A stretch of DNA of 64,000 bases. Source: Clostridiaceae bacterium (GTDB lineage Bacteria; Bacillota; Clostridia; Lachnospirales; Lachnospiraceae). The notes under the pieces are model-generated. The model made no database searches. It worked only from the letters and a program-made list of their open reading frames with translations, and was not told where the DNA came from. Numbering within the stretch: the stretch's first letter is position 1; every line of letters begins with the position of its first letter. The DNA is taken from positions 62,001-126,000 of the forward strand of contig CAJTGE010000002.1 in NCBI GenBank assembly GCA_910575795.1, written 5' to 3'. Shown here one piece after another: positions 51,458 to 61,160 of the stretch. A program made the translations under genes and the position numbers.

Positions 51458-52846
51458 TTGGAGAAGAATCAGAATGCAATTATTTCGCTAAATGTAGCGA
51501 GTACGATAATCTTACAAGGATTAACCTTCTTTACAACGCCTGTTTTTTCGAGAATGCTGGGCACAGAAAATTATGGAATTGCTTCGTTATGTTATACTTG
51601 GGCGATAATAACAGCAACTATATTCGGGCTGAAAACAGAGTCCACATTATCGGTTGCGCGAATTGATTTTTTAGAGGAACAACACATTAGATACCAATCG
51701 AGTGTGCTGTCACTATCTGTGTTGTTTTTTGTGATTTGTATAGCTGGGGCCGCAGTATTTTCAAATAGATTGGCGGAACTGATGGATCTTCCAGTTATAT
51801 TAATATATTTAATTACAATACAGGCATTTGGCATTTTTTGCACCAATTTTATTAATGCAAAATTTGTGTGTGAATTCAAAGCAGGAAAAAATTTTTTACT
51901 TTCAACGGCCTTTTCTTTGTTTAATATTATTTTATCATTTATTTTAATTCAACTGACGCCTTCCGATATAAATTATCTTGGAAGGGTTTGGGGACAAGCT
52001 ATTGCGTATTTGCTCTTTGCATTGGTAATATGTTCTTTCATTTTTAGGAAGGGTAAGACTTTTATAAATAAGGAGTATTATAGATATTGTCTTCCTCTGG
52101 CGCTTCCTATGATTTTTCATAGTTTATCAAATATACTTTTAAATCATAGCGATAAACTGATGCTGCAAATGATGACAAGTACATCAAATGTCGGAATATA
52201 TAGCCTGGCATGTAGCTTTAGTGGGGTGATTTCAACCATTTGGAATGCCCTTAACAATAGCTGGGTAGCATTTTATTATGAATTGTCAAAAGAAAAATTA
52301 TATAAGGAGACAAAAAGACGGGCTCAAAATTATATTGAGCTTTTTACTGTTTTGGCAACAGGCTTTGTTTTACTGGGGACCGAGGTATATCATATTTATT
52401 CGCATCGGATGTATTGGGCAGGAACAAATTTAATACCACTTTTTGCCGTCGGATATTATTTGGTTTTTATGTATAGTTTTCCTGTCAATTTTGAGTTTTA
52501 TCATAAGCGTTCTAAGACAATAGCAGCAGGTACAATTGGGGCTGCGGTTTGTAATATTGTACTAAATTATTTTATGATAAAGCAATGGGGAATGGCAGGG
52601 GCTGCGGCTGCTACAGTAATTGCTCACGGAATGCAGTTTGGTTTTCATCATATAATTGCAAGATATGTTATAAGAAAGGATTATCCGTTTGATTTGAAAA
52701 TGTTTACACCATATTTTGTCATATTTTTAATAGTTTCAATCTTATGCAGTTATGGTGAGGTATCATGGAAGTTCCGTTGGGGGACAGGGATTTTAATTGG
52801 AATTTTTGAGATAACACGTATGTTAAAAAGGCATTCTATTTTTTAA
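51458..52846 (+). CDS. Wzx-like polysaccharide flippase (MOP superfamily)
   Basis: 462 residues from TTG 51458, with GAGGGGGAT upstream. Twelve to fourteen membrane helices, with TPVFSRMLGTENYGIASLCY in the first loop, typical of RfbX/Wzx exporters. It flips the lipid-linked repeat unit across the membrane for the Wzy-like polymerase at 48899. AT-rich like its neighbours. Confidence 0.9.
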   Translation: MEKNQNAIISLNVASTIILQGLTFFTTPVFSRMLGTENYGIASLCYTWAIITATIFGLKTESTLSVARIDFLEEQHIRYQSSVLSLSVLFFVICIAGAAVFSNRLAELMDLPVILIYLITIQAFGIFCTNFINAKFVCEFKAGKNFLLSTAFSLFNIILSFILIQLTPSDINYLGRVWGQAIAYLLFALVICSFIFRKGKTFINKEYYRYCLPLALPMIFHSLSNILLNHSDKLMLQMMTSTSNVGIYSLACSFSGVISTIWNALNNSWVAFYYELSKEKLYKETKRRAQNYIELFTVLATGFVLLGTEVYHIYSHRMYWAGTNLIPLFAVGYYLVFMYSFPVNFEFYHKRSKTIAAGTIGAAVCNIVLNYFMIKQWGMAGAAAATVIAHGMQFGFHHIIARYVIRKDYPFDLKMFTPYFVIFLIVSILCSYGEVSWKFRWGTGILIGIFEITRMLKRHSIF

Positions 52847-52893
52847 TAGATGTAAATCTAATAAATTGTATTGAAAACAGGAGCGGGAGTAAA

Positions 52894-53874
52894 ATGTGTA
52901 AAATATTGATAACAGGTTCAGATGGTTTTATTGGCAGTCATTTAACAGAGGAAATGGTAAGGCTGGGATATGAGGTAAAAGCATTTGTATATTATAATTC
53001 CTTTAATCAGTGGGGATGGCTGGATACATTACCAAAAGAAATTATGCGGCATATAGAAGTGTTCCAGGGAGATGTAAGAGATCCGCATGGTGTGAAGGAA
53101 GCGATGAAAGGATGTAACGCCGTATTCCATTTGGCTGCATTAATCGCTATTCCTTTTAGTTACCATTCTCCGGATGCATATGTGGAGACAAATATAAAGG
53201 GGACTTTAAATGTTCTTCAGGCCGCCAGAGAATTGGAAATCGAACGGGTTCTGGTCACTTCAACCTCAGAAGTGTACGGTACAGCACAATACGTACCAAT
53301 TGATGAAAAGCATCCTTATCAGGGCCAGTCTCCATATTCAGCAACAAAAATAGGAGCAGACAGGCTCGCGGAGGCTTTTTATCGTTCGTTTAATCTTCCT
53401 GTAACAATTGTGCGCCCCTTTAATACGTATGGGCCAAGACAGTCGGCCAGGGCAGTTATACCTACTATTATAATGCAATTACTTTCAGGAATGAAAGAAA
53501 TCCGGTTAGGCTCCCTGACACCTACCAGAGACTTTAATTATGTAAAAGATACAGTAAATGGTTTTATCGCCATATACAAATCAGAAAGGGCCGTTGGAGA
53601 GGAAATTAATATAGCAACACAAAGTGAAGTATCGATTGGCCAATTAGCAGAAGAATTAATCAAGCGAATAAATCCATGCGCTACGATCGTTTGCGATGAA
53701 CAGCGCTTGCGGCCGGAAAAAAGTGAGGTAAACCGGTTATTAGGATCAAATATTAAAATAAAGGAATTGACTGCATGGAGTCCCAGGTATAGTTTTGAGG
53801 AGGGATTAGAAGAAACAATTAAGTTTATCAGAGATAACTTAGACAAGTATAAGACAGATATATATAATATTTAA
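52894..53874 (+). CDS. legB: NAD-dependent sugar 4,6-dehydratase LegB-like
   Basis: 326 residues, extended SDR fold: GSDGFIGSHL (NAD loop), the catalytic YSATK (Tyr and Lys) and STSEVYGT. The early motif YYNSFNQWGWLD is the hallmark of the LegB subgroup that turns a nucleotide-bound N-acetylglucosamine into its 4-keto-6-deoxy form, first committed step of legionaminic acid synthesis. CAGGAGCGG precedes ATG 52894. The pathway partners follow in order. Confidence 0.85.
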   Translation: MCKILITGSDGFIGSHLTEEMVRLGYEVKAFVYYNSFNQWGWLDTLPKEIMRHIEVFQGDVRDPHGVKEAMKGCNAVFHLAALIAIPFSYHSPDAYVETNIKGTLNVLQAARELEIERVLVTSTSEVYGTAQYVPIDEKHPYQGQSPYSATKIGADRLAEAFYRSFNLPVTIVRPFNTYGPRQSARAVIPTIIMQLLSGMKEIRLGSLTPTRDFNYVKDTVNGFIAIYKSERAVGEEINIATQSEVSIGQLAEELIKRINPCATIVCDEQRLRPEKSEVNRLLGSNIKIKELTAWSPRYSFEEGLEETIKFIRDNLDKYKTDIYNI

Positions 53875-53891
53875 TAAGAGGAGGATTAGAA

Positions 53892-55010
53892 ATGAAATAT
53901 TGTAAAAAATGTGTAATGCCTGATACCAGGCCGGGAATATCATTTGATGAAAATGGGATATGCTGCGGCTGTATTAACCATGCCAAAAAAGCAGGTATTG
54001 ATTATGAAGCGCGTATGGGTGAACTGAAAAAGTTATGTGATAAATATCGTGGTATGAATGGTAATGGCTATGATTGCGCTATTGCAGTGAGCGGGGGAAA
54101 GGACAGCCATTTTCAGGTTCATATTATGAAGGAGGTTATGGGAATGAATCCCATCCTGTTTTCTGTTGAGGATAACTTTCCTATGACAGAAGCGGGAAGA
54201 CATAATCTGCAAAATATTTCGGAGGAATTTGGCTGTCCGATTATTTCTCTGAAACCAAACCGCAGGCTCCAGAAGAGAATCATGAGAAAGACATTTGAAA
54301 AGTATGGAAAACCCACATGGCTGGTAGATCGCTTAATTTATACATATCCTTTATTAATGGCATTAAAGTTTAATACTCCATTTCTGATATATGGCGAGAA
54401 TGTCAGTTATGAATACGGCGGAGCAGATGCAAAGGATACGTGGTCAGCAAAGGAAATTCTTTTGAATGGAGTGGCTTCTGACATTCCAATGGAGGAACTC
54501 CTGGATGAAGGAATAACGGAACAGGATTTATGTATGACGGTTGCGCCGACAGAAAAAGAGCTTGAAAGGCTGGAACCTATATACTTAAGTTATTTTGTTG
54601 AGTGGAACAGCTACAAAAATTATATATTTGCCAGGAAAAGAGGATTTCACGATTTGAACGGAGAGTGGGACAGGAGCATGATGGCCGAGAATTTTGATCA
54701 GGTGGACAGCGCTGCGTACCTGGTTCATGCATGGCTGAAATATCCAAAGTTCGGGCACGCCTGCGCTACGGATTATACGTCGCGTTTTGTCCGTTATGGA
54801 ATGATGAGCCGGGATAAAGCAATTCAGATCGTGAAGGAAAAGGATCATAATCTGGATCCGAAATGCGTAAGGGAATTTTGCGATTTCTGCGGTTATAGTG
54901 AGTCGGAATTTTGGAAGATAATTGATTCTTTGTACAATCGGGAGTTGTTTATAAAAGATGAATATGGCCAATGGGTTCTGAAATGCCCGGTGTGGAAAGA
55001 GACAGAATAA
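53892..55010 (+). CDS. N-acetyl sugar amidotransferase (PseA/PtmG/WbuX type)
   Basis: 372 residues. N-terminal CKKCVMPDTRPGISFDENGI with paired Cys, then the PP-loop ATP site AVSGGKDSHFQ, and a C-terminal Cys pair (CDFCG). The family converts an acetamido group into an acetamidino group on nonulosonic acids or their precursors, with ammonia from a glutaminase partner; none is seen here. In Campylobacter the PtmG homologue acts on legionaminic acid. GAGGAGG lies 8 bases before ATG 53892. Confidence 0.85.
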   Translation: MKYCKKCVMPDTRPGISFDENGICCGCINHAKKAGIDYEARMGELKKLCDKYRGMNGNGYDCAIAVSGGKDSHFQVHIMKEVMGMNPILFSVEDNFPMTEAGRHNLQNISEEFGCPIISLKPNRRLQKRIMRKTFEKYGKPTWLVDRLIYTYPLLMALKFNTPFLIYGENVSYEYGGADAKDTWSAKEILLNGVASDIPMEELLDEGITEQDLCMTVAPTEKELERLEPIYLSYFVEWNSYKNYIFARKRGFHDLNGEWDRSMMAENFDQVDSAAYLVHAWLKYPKFGHACATDYTSRFVRYGMMSRDKAIQIVKEKDHNLDPKCVREFCDFCGYSESEFWKIIDSLYNRELFIKDEYGQWVLKCPVWKETE

Positions 55011-55024
55011 AGGGGGAGAGAAAA

Positions 55025-56164
55025 ATGGCGGATGTAAAAATACCTCTTTCTGTTCCAAACCTTACAGGGAGGGAATTGGAGTATGTAACAAGCGCAGTAC
55101 GGGCAGAGTGGGTCTCAACTGCAGGCCCTTATATCGCGGATTTTGAAAGGACGGTTGCAAAATATGTAAAGGTTCCGACAGCCGCCGCCTGTCAAAGCGG
55201 TACTGCCGGCCTGCATCTGGCTCTGATGGCTTTAGGAGTACAGGCGGGAGAGGAAGTGATTGTTCCCACTGTAACGTTTATCGCTGCTGTAAATCCGGTT
55301 CATTATATTGGAGCAGAGCCGGTTTTTATGGATTGTGATGATTCACTGACTATAGATGTTAATAAGCTCAGGAAATTCTGCAAAGAGGAATGCTTATTTG
55401 ACGGTGAAACCTTAATAAATAAAACAAGTGGAAGAAAAATATCTTCTATAATCGTAGTTCATGTATTTGGCAATCTGGCAGATATGGAAAACGTTATGGA
55501 GATTGCAAATACCTATCATCTTAAGGTGCTGGAAGATGCGACAGAAGCATTAGGGAGTTACTATTTGTCGGGAAAATACAAAGGGTATTATGCCGGTACT
55601 ATAGGGGATATGGGAGTATATTCCTTTAACGGGAATAAAATTATTACAACTGGGGGAGGCGGAATGATAGTTTCTCATCAGGAGGAGCTGGTAGAACGAA
55701 GCCGCTTTTTATCCACTCAGGCGAAAAAGGATCTATTGTATTTTGTACATGAAGAGATCGGATATAATTATCGTATGACAAACCTTCAGGCCGCTTTGGG
55801 GCTTGCGCAGATGGAGCAATTGGAAGCTTTTATTAAGGTAAAAAAGAAAAATTATGACGCCTATTGCTCATCGGGAGTGCAGCTCCTTCCGTTTAAAGAG
55901 GAGATAAGAAGCAATTACTGGTTTTACAGTTACCTGACAAAAAAGCGGGATGGCCTGATAGGATTTCTGAATGATAATGGTATTCAGAGCCGGCCGATAT
56001 GGATGCTGATTCACACATTGAAACCTTATAGAAACAATCAGGCTTACCAGATAGAAAAGGCTTTGTGGTACTATGATCGGGTGGTAAATATTCCATGTAG
56101 TACCAGTCTGACGGAGGAGGAGGTAGCTTATGTATCTAAGGCAATAAAAGACTATGAAGCTTAA
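55025..56164 (+). CDS. legC: LegC-family PLP aminotransferase
   Basis: 379 residues from ATG 55025 (AGGGGGAGAG upstream; the open frame before it runs back into the previous gene). DegT/DnrJ/EryC1 fold with SGTAGLHLALMALG, VVHVFGN, EDATEALGS and the PLP lysine in YSFNGNKIITTGGGG. It aminates the 4-keto sugar made by LegB. Sequence after residue 300 is complete. Confidence 0.85.
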   Translation: MADVKIPLSVPNLTGRELEYVTSAVRAEWVSTAGPYIADFERTVAKYVKVPTAAACQSGTAGLHLALMALGVQAGEEVIVPTVTFIAAVNPVHYIGAEPVFMDCDDSLTIDVNKLRKFCKEECLFDGETLINKTSGRKISSIIVVHVFGNLADMENVMEIANTYHLKVLEDATEALGSYYLSGKYKGYYAGTIGDMGVYSFNGNKIITTGGGGMIVSHQEELVERSRFLSTQAKKDLLYFVHEEIGYNYRMTNLQAALGLAQMEQLEAFIKVKKKNYDAYCSSGVQLLPFKEEIRSNYWFYSYLTKKRDGLIGFLNDNGIQSRPIWMLIHTLKPYRNNQAYQIEKALWYYDRVVNIPCSTSLTEEEVAYVSKAIKDYEA

Positions 56165-56210
56165 ATTATCCGCCCTGTCTGATGCATACACATAATAACA
56201 GGAGACTACC

Positions 56211-57248
56211 ATGAAAAATGCTGACTATATTATAACTCCAGATCTTCCGGTGATTAAAGCAATCGAGCAGATTAACCGCAATTCTCAGGGCATTGTTTAT
56301 CTGTGCGAAGCCGGCCGTCTCGTGGGCGTGGTAACGGACGGGGATATCCGGCGTTATATCCTGAAGGGCGGAGATTTACAGGAACGTGTGTGGGAGATGG
56401 CCAATAAAAGCCCTAAATATATCATGTCAGAGGAGCGGCAAAGAGCGGATTTGGTGATGGCCAGGTATCGGATCCGCTCTCTTCCGATCGTAAACCGGCA
56501 GATGGAAGTGATAGAAATTCATTTTCAGCAAAAGCCGGCGGCTCATATGGAACAACTGGGCCTTCCGGTGGCGATTATGGCGGGCGGAAAAGGAGCAAGG
56601 CTTTATCCGTATACGCAGATACTGCCCAAGCCTCTGATCCCGATTGGTGAAAAGACAATAACAGAGCATATCATGGATCGCTTCAGTGAGTATGGATGCA
56701 CTCATTTTGATATGATTATTAATTACAAGAAAAACTTTATAAAATCCTATTTCCTGGACAATGAGATATCGAGGGATGTCGTGTTTATTGAAGAAAAGAA
56801 ATTTATGGGAACAGGCGGAGGTTTAAAGCTTCTGGAAGGAAGATATGCCTCCACTTTTTTCATGAGCAATTGTGATATTCTGATCGAAGCGGATTACGGG
56901 GAGATTGTGCGGTTTCACAGGGAAAATAAAAATCTGGCCACTATGGTCTGCGCTATGAAACATGTGACGATTCCGTATGGGACGGTTGAGGTTTCGTCCG
57001 AGGGCCGGGCGCAGCGCCTGAAGGAGAAACCGGAGCTTTCATTTATTACCAATACAGGCTTCTATGTACTGGAACCGGACTTTCTGGAGGGGATACCGGC
57101 TGATACATTTATTCATATCACGGATATCATGCAGAAATACATTGATGGGGGAAAACAGATCGGGGTATATCCCATTGCGGAAGAACGATGGCTGGATATG
57201 GGGCAGATGGACGAGCTGGAGAGAATGAAGAAACGGCTGTGCCAGTAG
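56211..57248 (+). CDS. ptmE: PtmE-like nucleotidyltransferase with CBS pair
   Basis: 345 residues. Two CBS motifs come first (about 1-110, GVVTDGDIRRYIL and RSLPIVNR), then a sugar nucleotidyltransferase domain with GGKGARLYPYT and LPKPLIPIG. This fusion is the form of PtmE, which in Campylobacter makes GDP-glucosamine as the entry to the GDP route of legionaminic acid. The same route is likely here, in line with LegB and LegC nearby. The CBS part may sense an adenine nucleotide. AGGAG lies before ATG 56211. Confidence 0.85.
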   Translation: MKNADYIITPDLPVIKAIEQINRNSQGIVYLCEAGRLVGVVTDGDIRRYILKGGDLQERVWEMANKSPKYIMSEERQRADLVMARYRIRSLPIVNRQMEVIEIHFQQKPAAHMEQLGLPVAIMAGGKGARLYPYTQILPKPLIPIGEKTITEHIMDRFSEYGCTHFDMIINYKKNFIKSYFLDNEISRDVVFIEEKKFMGTGGGLKLLEGRYASTFFMSNCDILIEADYGEIVRFHRENKNLATMVCAMKHVTIPYGTVEVSSEGRAQRLKEKPELSFITNTGFYVLEPDFLEGIPADTFIHITDIMQKYIDGGKQIGVYPIAEERWLDMGQMDELERMKKRLCQ

Positions 57249-57284
57249 AAGGGCCGGGCGGGAAGAAATGGAGAGATGCATGAT

Positions 57285-58289
57285 ATGAATATTGTCGTAA
57301 TTGGCCTGGGTTCGATGGGGAAACGGAGAATCCGCCTGTTAAAACGATACATAGAAGAGAATGGCCTGGAACAAGGGGAATGGCGGCTGGCGGGTGTTGA
57401 CTCCAGTCCGCAGCGCTGTCAGGAGGCTCAGGAGATATATGGAATCGAAACATATCGTGATATAGAGACAGCAATGGAGGAAAGGCGGTTTGACTGTTCC
57501 GTGATTTCCACATCCCCATTGTCCCATGCCGGCCTGATTCGGGAGTGTCTTGAAAAGAATCTTCATGTTTTTACAGAACTGAATCTGGTTATGGATGGAT
57601 ACGAAGAAAATACAGCGTTAGCCAGAGGCAAAAATCGTATTCTTTTTTTATCGTCCACTTTTTTATACCGAAAAGAGATGGAATATATAAAAGATGCGGT
57701 TGCCAGTCAGACATTTTGCGGCTGTTACCGTTACCATATCGGACAGTATCTGCCGGACTGGCATCCATGGGAGGATTATCAAAAATTTTTTATCAGCAAG
57801 AAAAGGACAAATGGCTGCCGGGAAATTTTGGCTATTGAGCTTCCATGGCTGACAGATGTATTCGGCGGTATAAAGCACATCCATACCGTGCATAAAAAAG
57901 CATCGAAGCTGAATATTCCATATGATGATATGTACCATCTGCTGCTGGAGCATGAATCCGGCGTGACAGGAAATCTGGCCGTTGATGTGGTGTGTCCCAA
58001 AACCGGGCGTGATCTGGAGCTGTGGGATGAGATGTTTTATATTGAGTGGAAGGGGACGCCGGACAGTCTTAAGATATACGATAAGCGTACGAAGGAGATT
58101 CTTCCCGTGCGCCTGTATGAACATATTGACCATATGGAGGGCTATTCCGGCTTTGTCGTGGAAAATGCCTATTATGATGAGCTTGTCAGTTTTCTGGAAG
58201 CAGTAAAGGGGACCGGAAAGCCGCGGTATTCCTTTGAGCGGGATCAGGAGATATTATCCTGGATAGACAGGATTGAGGGGATAAAATGA
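57285..58289 (+). CDS. Gfo/Idh/MocA-family oxidoreductase, first (PtmF-like position)
   Basis: 334 residues. NAD(P)-binding start VVIGLGSMGKRRIRLL and the family's TELN (in place of the usual EKP) near residue 92. ATG 57285 is preferred over ATG 57276 as GGAGAG at 57270-57275 then has a 9-base spacing. In Campylobacter a protein of this family (PtmF) stands between ptmE and the CMP-sugar synthetase gene; the order is the same here. The reaction is not established. It overlaps the next gene by ATGA. Confidence 0.8.
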   Translation: MNIVVIGLGSMGKRRIRLLKRYIEENGLEQGEWRLAGVDSSPQRCQEAQEIYGIETYRDIETAMEERRFDCSVISTSPLSHAGLIRECLEKNLHVFTELNLVMDGYEENTALARGKNRILFLSSTFLYRKEMEYIKDAVASQTFCGCYRYHIGQYLPDWHPWEDYQKFFISKKRTNGCREILAIELPWLTDVFGGIKHIHTVHKKASKLNIPYDDMYHLLLEHESGVTGNLAVDVVCPKTGRDLELWDEMFYIEWKGTPDSLKIYDKRTKEILPVRLYEHIDHMEGYSGFVVENAYYDELVSFLEAVKGTGKPRYSFERDQEILSWIDRIEGIK

Positions 58290-59212
58290 AGGTCTGCTTT
58301 ATCGGATTTGGCTCAATCGCCAAAAGGCATATCAAAAATATAAAAGAGCTGTACAGAGAAAGCGTGCAGATCGATCTGTTCCGGAGCAAACGGGGAGAGC
58401 AGGATGGAAATTCTGCGGGAGAAATGATCCATGCGGTTTATTATGACAGGGACAGACTCCCCTGTGATTATGATGTGATATTTATTACCAACCCGACAAG
58501 ACTGCATTACAACACACTGGAGGCGTTCCACAGCCATGGACGCCATTTTTTTATTGAAAAGCCGGTATTTGAGACAGGGAGAGAGGACATAAAACACTTA
58601 GGGCTTCGGCCGGAAAGCGTATATTATGTGGCATGTCCGCTCAGATATACGAATGTGATACAGTATTTGAAAAAACATGTGGACTTTTCAGAGATTTACA
58701 GCGTCCGCTGTATTTCTTCCAGCTATCTTCCGGACTGGCGCCCCGGAACCGATTACAGGGATTCTTACAGCGCAAAGAGGGAACTGGGCGGAGGGGTTTC
58801 GATTGATCTGATCCATGAGTGGGATTACCTGTGCTATCTGCTGGGGGAACCGGAGCGCGTGAAAAGTATGATAGCTAAGAAATCAGATTTGGAGATTGAC
58901 AGCGACGATATTGCCGTATATGTGGCAGAGTACAGGGATAAGCTTGTGGAACTCCATCTGGACTATTTTGGCCGGGTTCCGGTAAGAAAGATGGAATTAT
59001 TTGGCCGTGAGGAAGTCATAGAGGCGGATCTGATTCAGGAAAGAGTCTGGTATCGGAAATCGGGAAGAACGATAGAGCTGGCTGAGGAGAGGGACGCCTA
59101 TCAGAAGAGAGAGATGGAATATTTCTTTAAGCTGCTCGGGCAGGCGGCGGCAAATCCAAATCCGATTGGCCGGGCCTGCCGCACATTACAGATTGCGGGG
59201 GGAGAATGGTAA
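58286..59212 (+). CDS. Gfo/Idh/MocA-family oxidoreductase, second
   Basis: 308 residues with FIGFGSIAKRHIKNI at the N terminus, FITNPTRLHYN and the EKP motif (FIEKPVFE, Lys probably catalytic). Related to but clearly different from the gene before it; both share the YLPDWRPGTDY/YLPDWHPWEDY substrate-side block, so they may act on related sugars or together. Starts inside the previous stop codon (ATGA). Confidence 0.8.
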   Translation: MKVCFIGFGSIAKRHIKNIKELYRESVQIDLFRSKRGEQDGNSAGEMIHAVYYDRDRLPCDYDVIFITNPTRLHYNTLEAFHSHGRHFFIEKPVFETGREDIKHLGLRPESVYYVACPLRYTNVIQYLKKHVDFSEIYSVRCISSSYLPDWRPGTDYRDSYSAKRELGGGVSIDLIHEWDYLCYLLGEPERVKSMIAKKSDLEIDSDDIAVYVAEYRDKLVELHLDYFGRVPVRKMELFGREEVIEADLIQERVWYRKSGRTIELAEERDAYQKREMEYFFKLLGQAAANPNPIGRACRTLQIAGGEW

Positions 59213-59213
59213 C

Positions 59214-60005
59214 ATGCGCGTGTTATTTACGATCTGTGCACGGGCCGGATCAAAGGGCGTGAAAAACAAGAATATAAGATGTATGAAGGGAATTCCGCTG
59301 TCATATTACACGCTGGCGGCAATCGAATTGTACAAAAGAAAACATCCCGGGGTCACGGTTTCTGTGGCAGTCAATACAGACAGCAGAGAGCTTCAGGAAC
59401 AGATACAGTCTCAGGATGCGGTACGCGATATCCTCTTTGTTCCCAGGAAAGAGAGCCTGGCAGGGGATGAGACGGCGAAGGTGGATGTGATACGGGACTG
59501 CATGGAGCAGTGCGGAGGGAAAACGGCTTATGACGCGGTAGTGGATCTGGATGTAACCTCGCCGATGCGCAGAGTAAAGGATATTGAGGCGGCGATTCAG
59601 GCTCTGATTGACGATGAGAATGCGGATCTCGTATTCAGCGCAGTGGCCGGGAGACGGAATCCCTATTTTAATATGGTCGAGGAAAGAAACGGTTATTTTA
59701 GAAAGGTATGCGCCGCCGCATATACGGCCAGGCAGCAGGCTCCGCGTACCTATGAGCTGAATGCCAGTATCTATGTATACCGTCCGGCATTTTTAGCGGG
59801 CAGGATTGAGAAAAGTATACTGGATTACAACGGAACGATCGCCATAATGCCGGATTATCTGGTGCTGGATATTGATTCAGAGGAGGATTTTCGGCAAATG
59901 GAATTCATGATGGATTATTTCGGGAAACAGGATTCAGAGCTTGCAGAAGTGATGGCCCAGGCAGGACGCATCCAGGCGGCGGGCCGGTATGCGGCAGACA
60001 GATAA
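59214..60005 (+). CDS. legF: CMP-nonulosonic acid synthetase (LegF/NeuA-like)
   Basis: 263 residues. ATG 59214 is chosen from the family start (MRVLFTICARAGSKGVKNKN); GGGGGAGAA lies upstream. The NeuA-type nucleotide loop ARAGSKG-K-x-K and the DLDVTSPMRR and SASIYVYR-like ends are present. It activates legionaminic or a similar nonulosonic acid with CTP, giving the donor for the GT52-like transferase. The synthase (NeuB/LegI) and LegG are not in the window and may follow beyond 64 kb. Confidence 0.85.
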   Translation: MRVLFTICARAGSKGVKNKNIRCMKGIPLSYYTLAAIELYKRKHPGVTVSVAVNTDSRELQEQIQSQDAVRDILFVPRKESLAGDETAKVDVIRDCMEQCGGKTAYDAVVDLDVTSPMRRVKDIEAAIQALIDDENADLVFSAVAGRRNPYFNMVEERNGYFRKVCAAAYTARQQAPRTYELNASIYVYRPAFLAGRIEKSILDYNGTIAIMPDYLVLDIDSEEDFRQMEFMMDYFGKQDSELAEVMAQAGRIQAAGRYAADR

Positions 60006-60025
60006 GACTCAGGAAAGGATAAGGT

Positions 60026-61160
60026 ATGGTATATTTTAATGTTCCTCCCTGTACGGGAGATGAGATGGAGTTTATCGGGCAGGCAATTCAGAACCATAAA
60101 ATCTGCGGCGACGGGCCTTTTACGAAAAAGTGCAATGCCTGGCTGGAACAACAATTTTCCGCTCAGAAGGCGCTGCTGACGACCAGCGGGACAACGGCGC
60201 TGGATATGGCGCTTTTATTATGCGATTTAAAGCCCGGGGATGAGGTGATACTTCCAAGCTATACATTTTCGAGTACAGCGACCGCGCCGGTTTTAGCCGG
60301 CGCGAATCTTGTTTTTGTGGATATCCGTCCGGATACCATGAATATGGATGAGACAAAACTGGAGGCGGCGATAACGGATAAGACAAAGGCAGTTATCGTT
60401 ATGCATTATGCGGGCGTGGCATGTGAAATGGATACGATCATGGATATTGCGAAGCGCCATCATCTGATCGTCGTGGAAGACGCGGCTCAGGGGGTTATGA
60501 GCACGTATAAGGGAAAGGCGCTGGGGACAATCGGGGATTTTGGCTGTTACAGCTTTCATGAGACAAAGAACTATTCGATGGGCGAAGGTGGGGCTCTTGT
60601 CATCCGCGACAAAATGTATAATGAACGCGCGGAAATCCTGCGCGAAAAGGGAACGGACCGATCCAAATTTTACCGCGGGCAGATTGATAAGTACACCTGG
60701 GTGGACATAGGGGACAGTTATCTGCCCAGTGAGCTGAATGCGGCGTATTTGTGGGCGCAGCTTCTTAAGGCGGATGAGATCAATGAAAACCGCATGGATT
60801 CCTGGAATCGGTACTATGAGGAGTTAAGCCCCCTGGCAGAGCAAGGAAAAATGGCACTCCCGACGGTTCCGGACGGGTGTGTACATAATGCGCATATGTT
60901 CTGGATCAAATGCAGGGATCTGAAGGAACGGACGGAGCTGATCGATTTTCTGAAGTCAGGGGGGGGTGTCTTCCGTATTTCATTATATTCCGCTGCACAG
61001 CGCTCCGGCAGGGAAAAAGTACGGGCGTTTCAGCGGAAGCGATCAATATACAACCAGAGAAAGCGAGCGGCTGCTGCGGCTTCCGCTGTATTATGGCATG
61101 GCGCGGGAGGATCATCAAAGAGTCTGTGATAAGGTTAAGGAGTTCTATCAGTCAGTATGA
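60026..61160 (+). pseudogene. RffA/WecE-like sugar aminotransferase with out-of-frame poly-G tract (phase OFF)
   Basis: DegT/DnrJ family with TTSGTTALDMALLL, LPSYTFSSTA and the PLP lysine in FHETKNYSMGEGG. The frame holds to the 8-G tract at 60959-60966, then runs on as unrelated residues to 61129. With 7 G the reading continues as SSVFHYIPLHSAPAGKKYG, an exact RffA-type C terminus, and ends at TGA 61158-61160, overlapping the next start by ATGA. That coupling shows the 7-G form is the native one. As given, the protein loses its last 64 residues, including substrate-site residues. It probably aminates a dTDP-4-keto-6-deoxy sugar for a side branch. A sequencing error in the G run is the alternative. 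Confidence 0.8.
60959..60966 (+). repeat. Poly-G tract 1 (8 G)
   Basis: Inside the aminotransferase gene. 7 G (or 10) give the full protein; 8 G truncate it. Confidence 0.9.
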
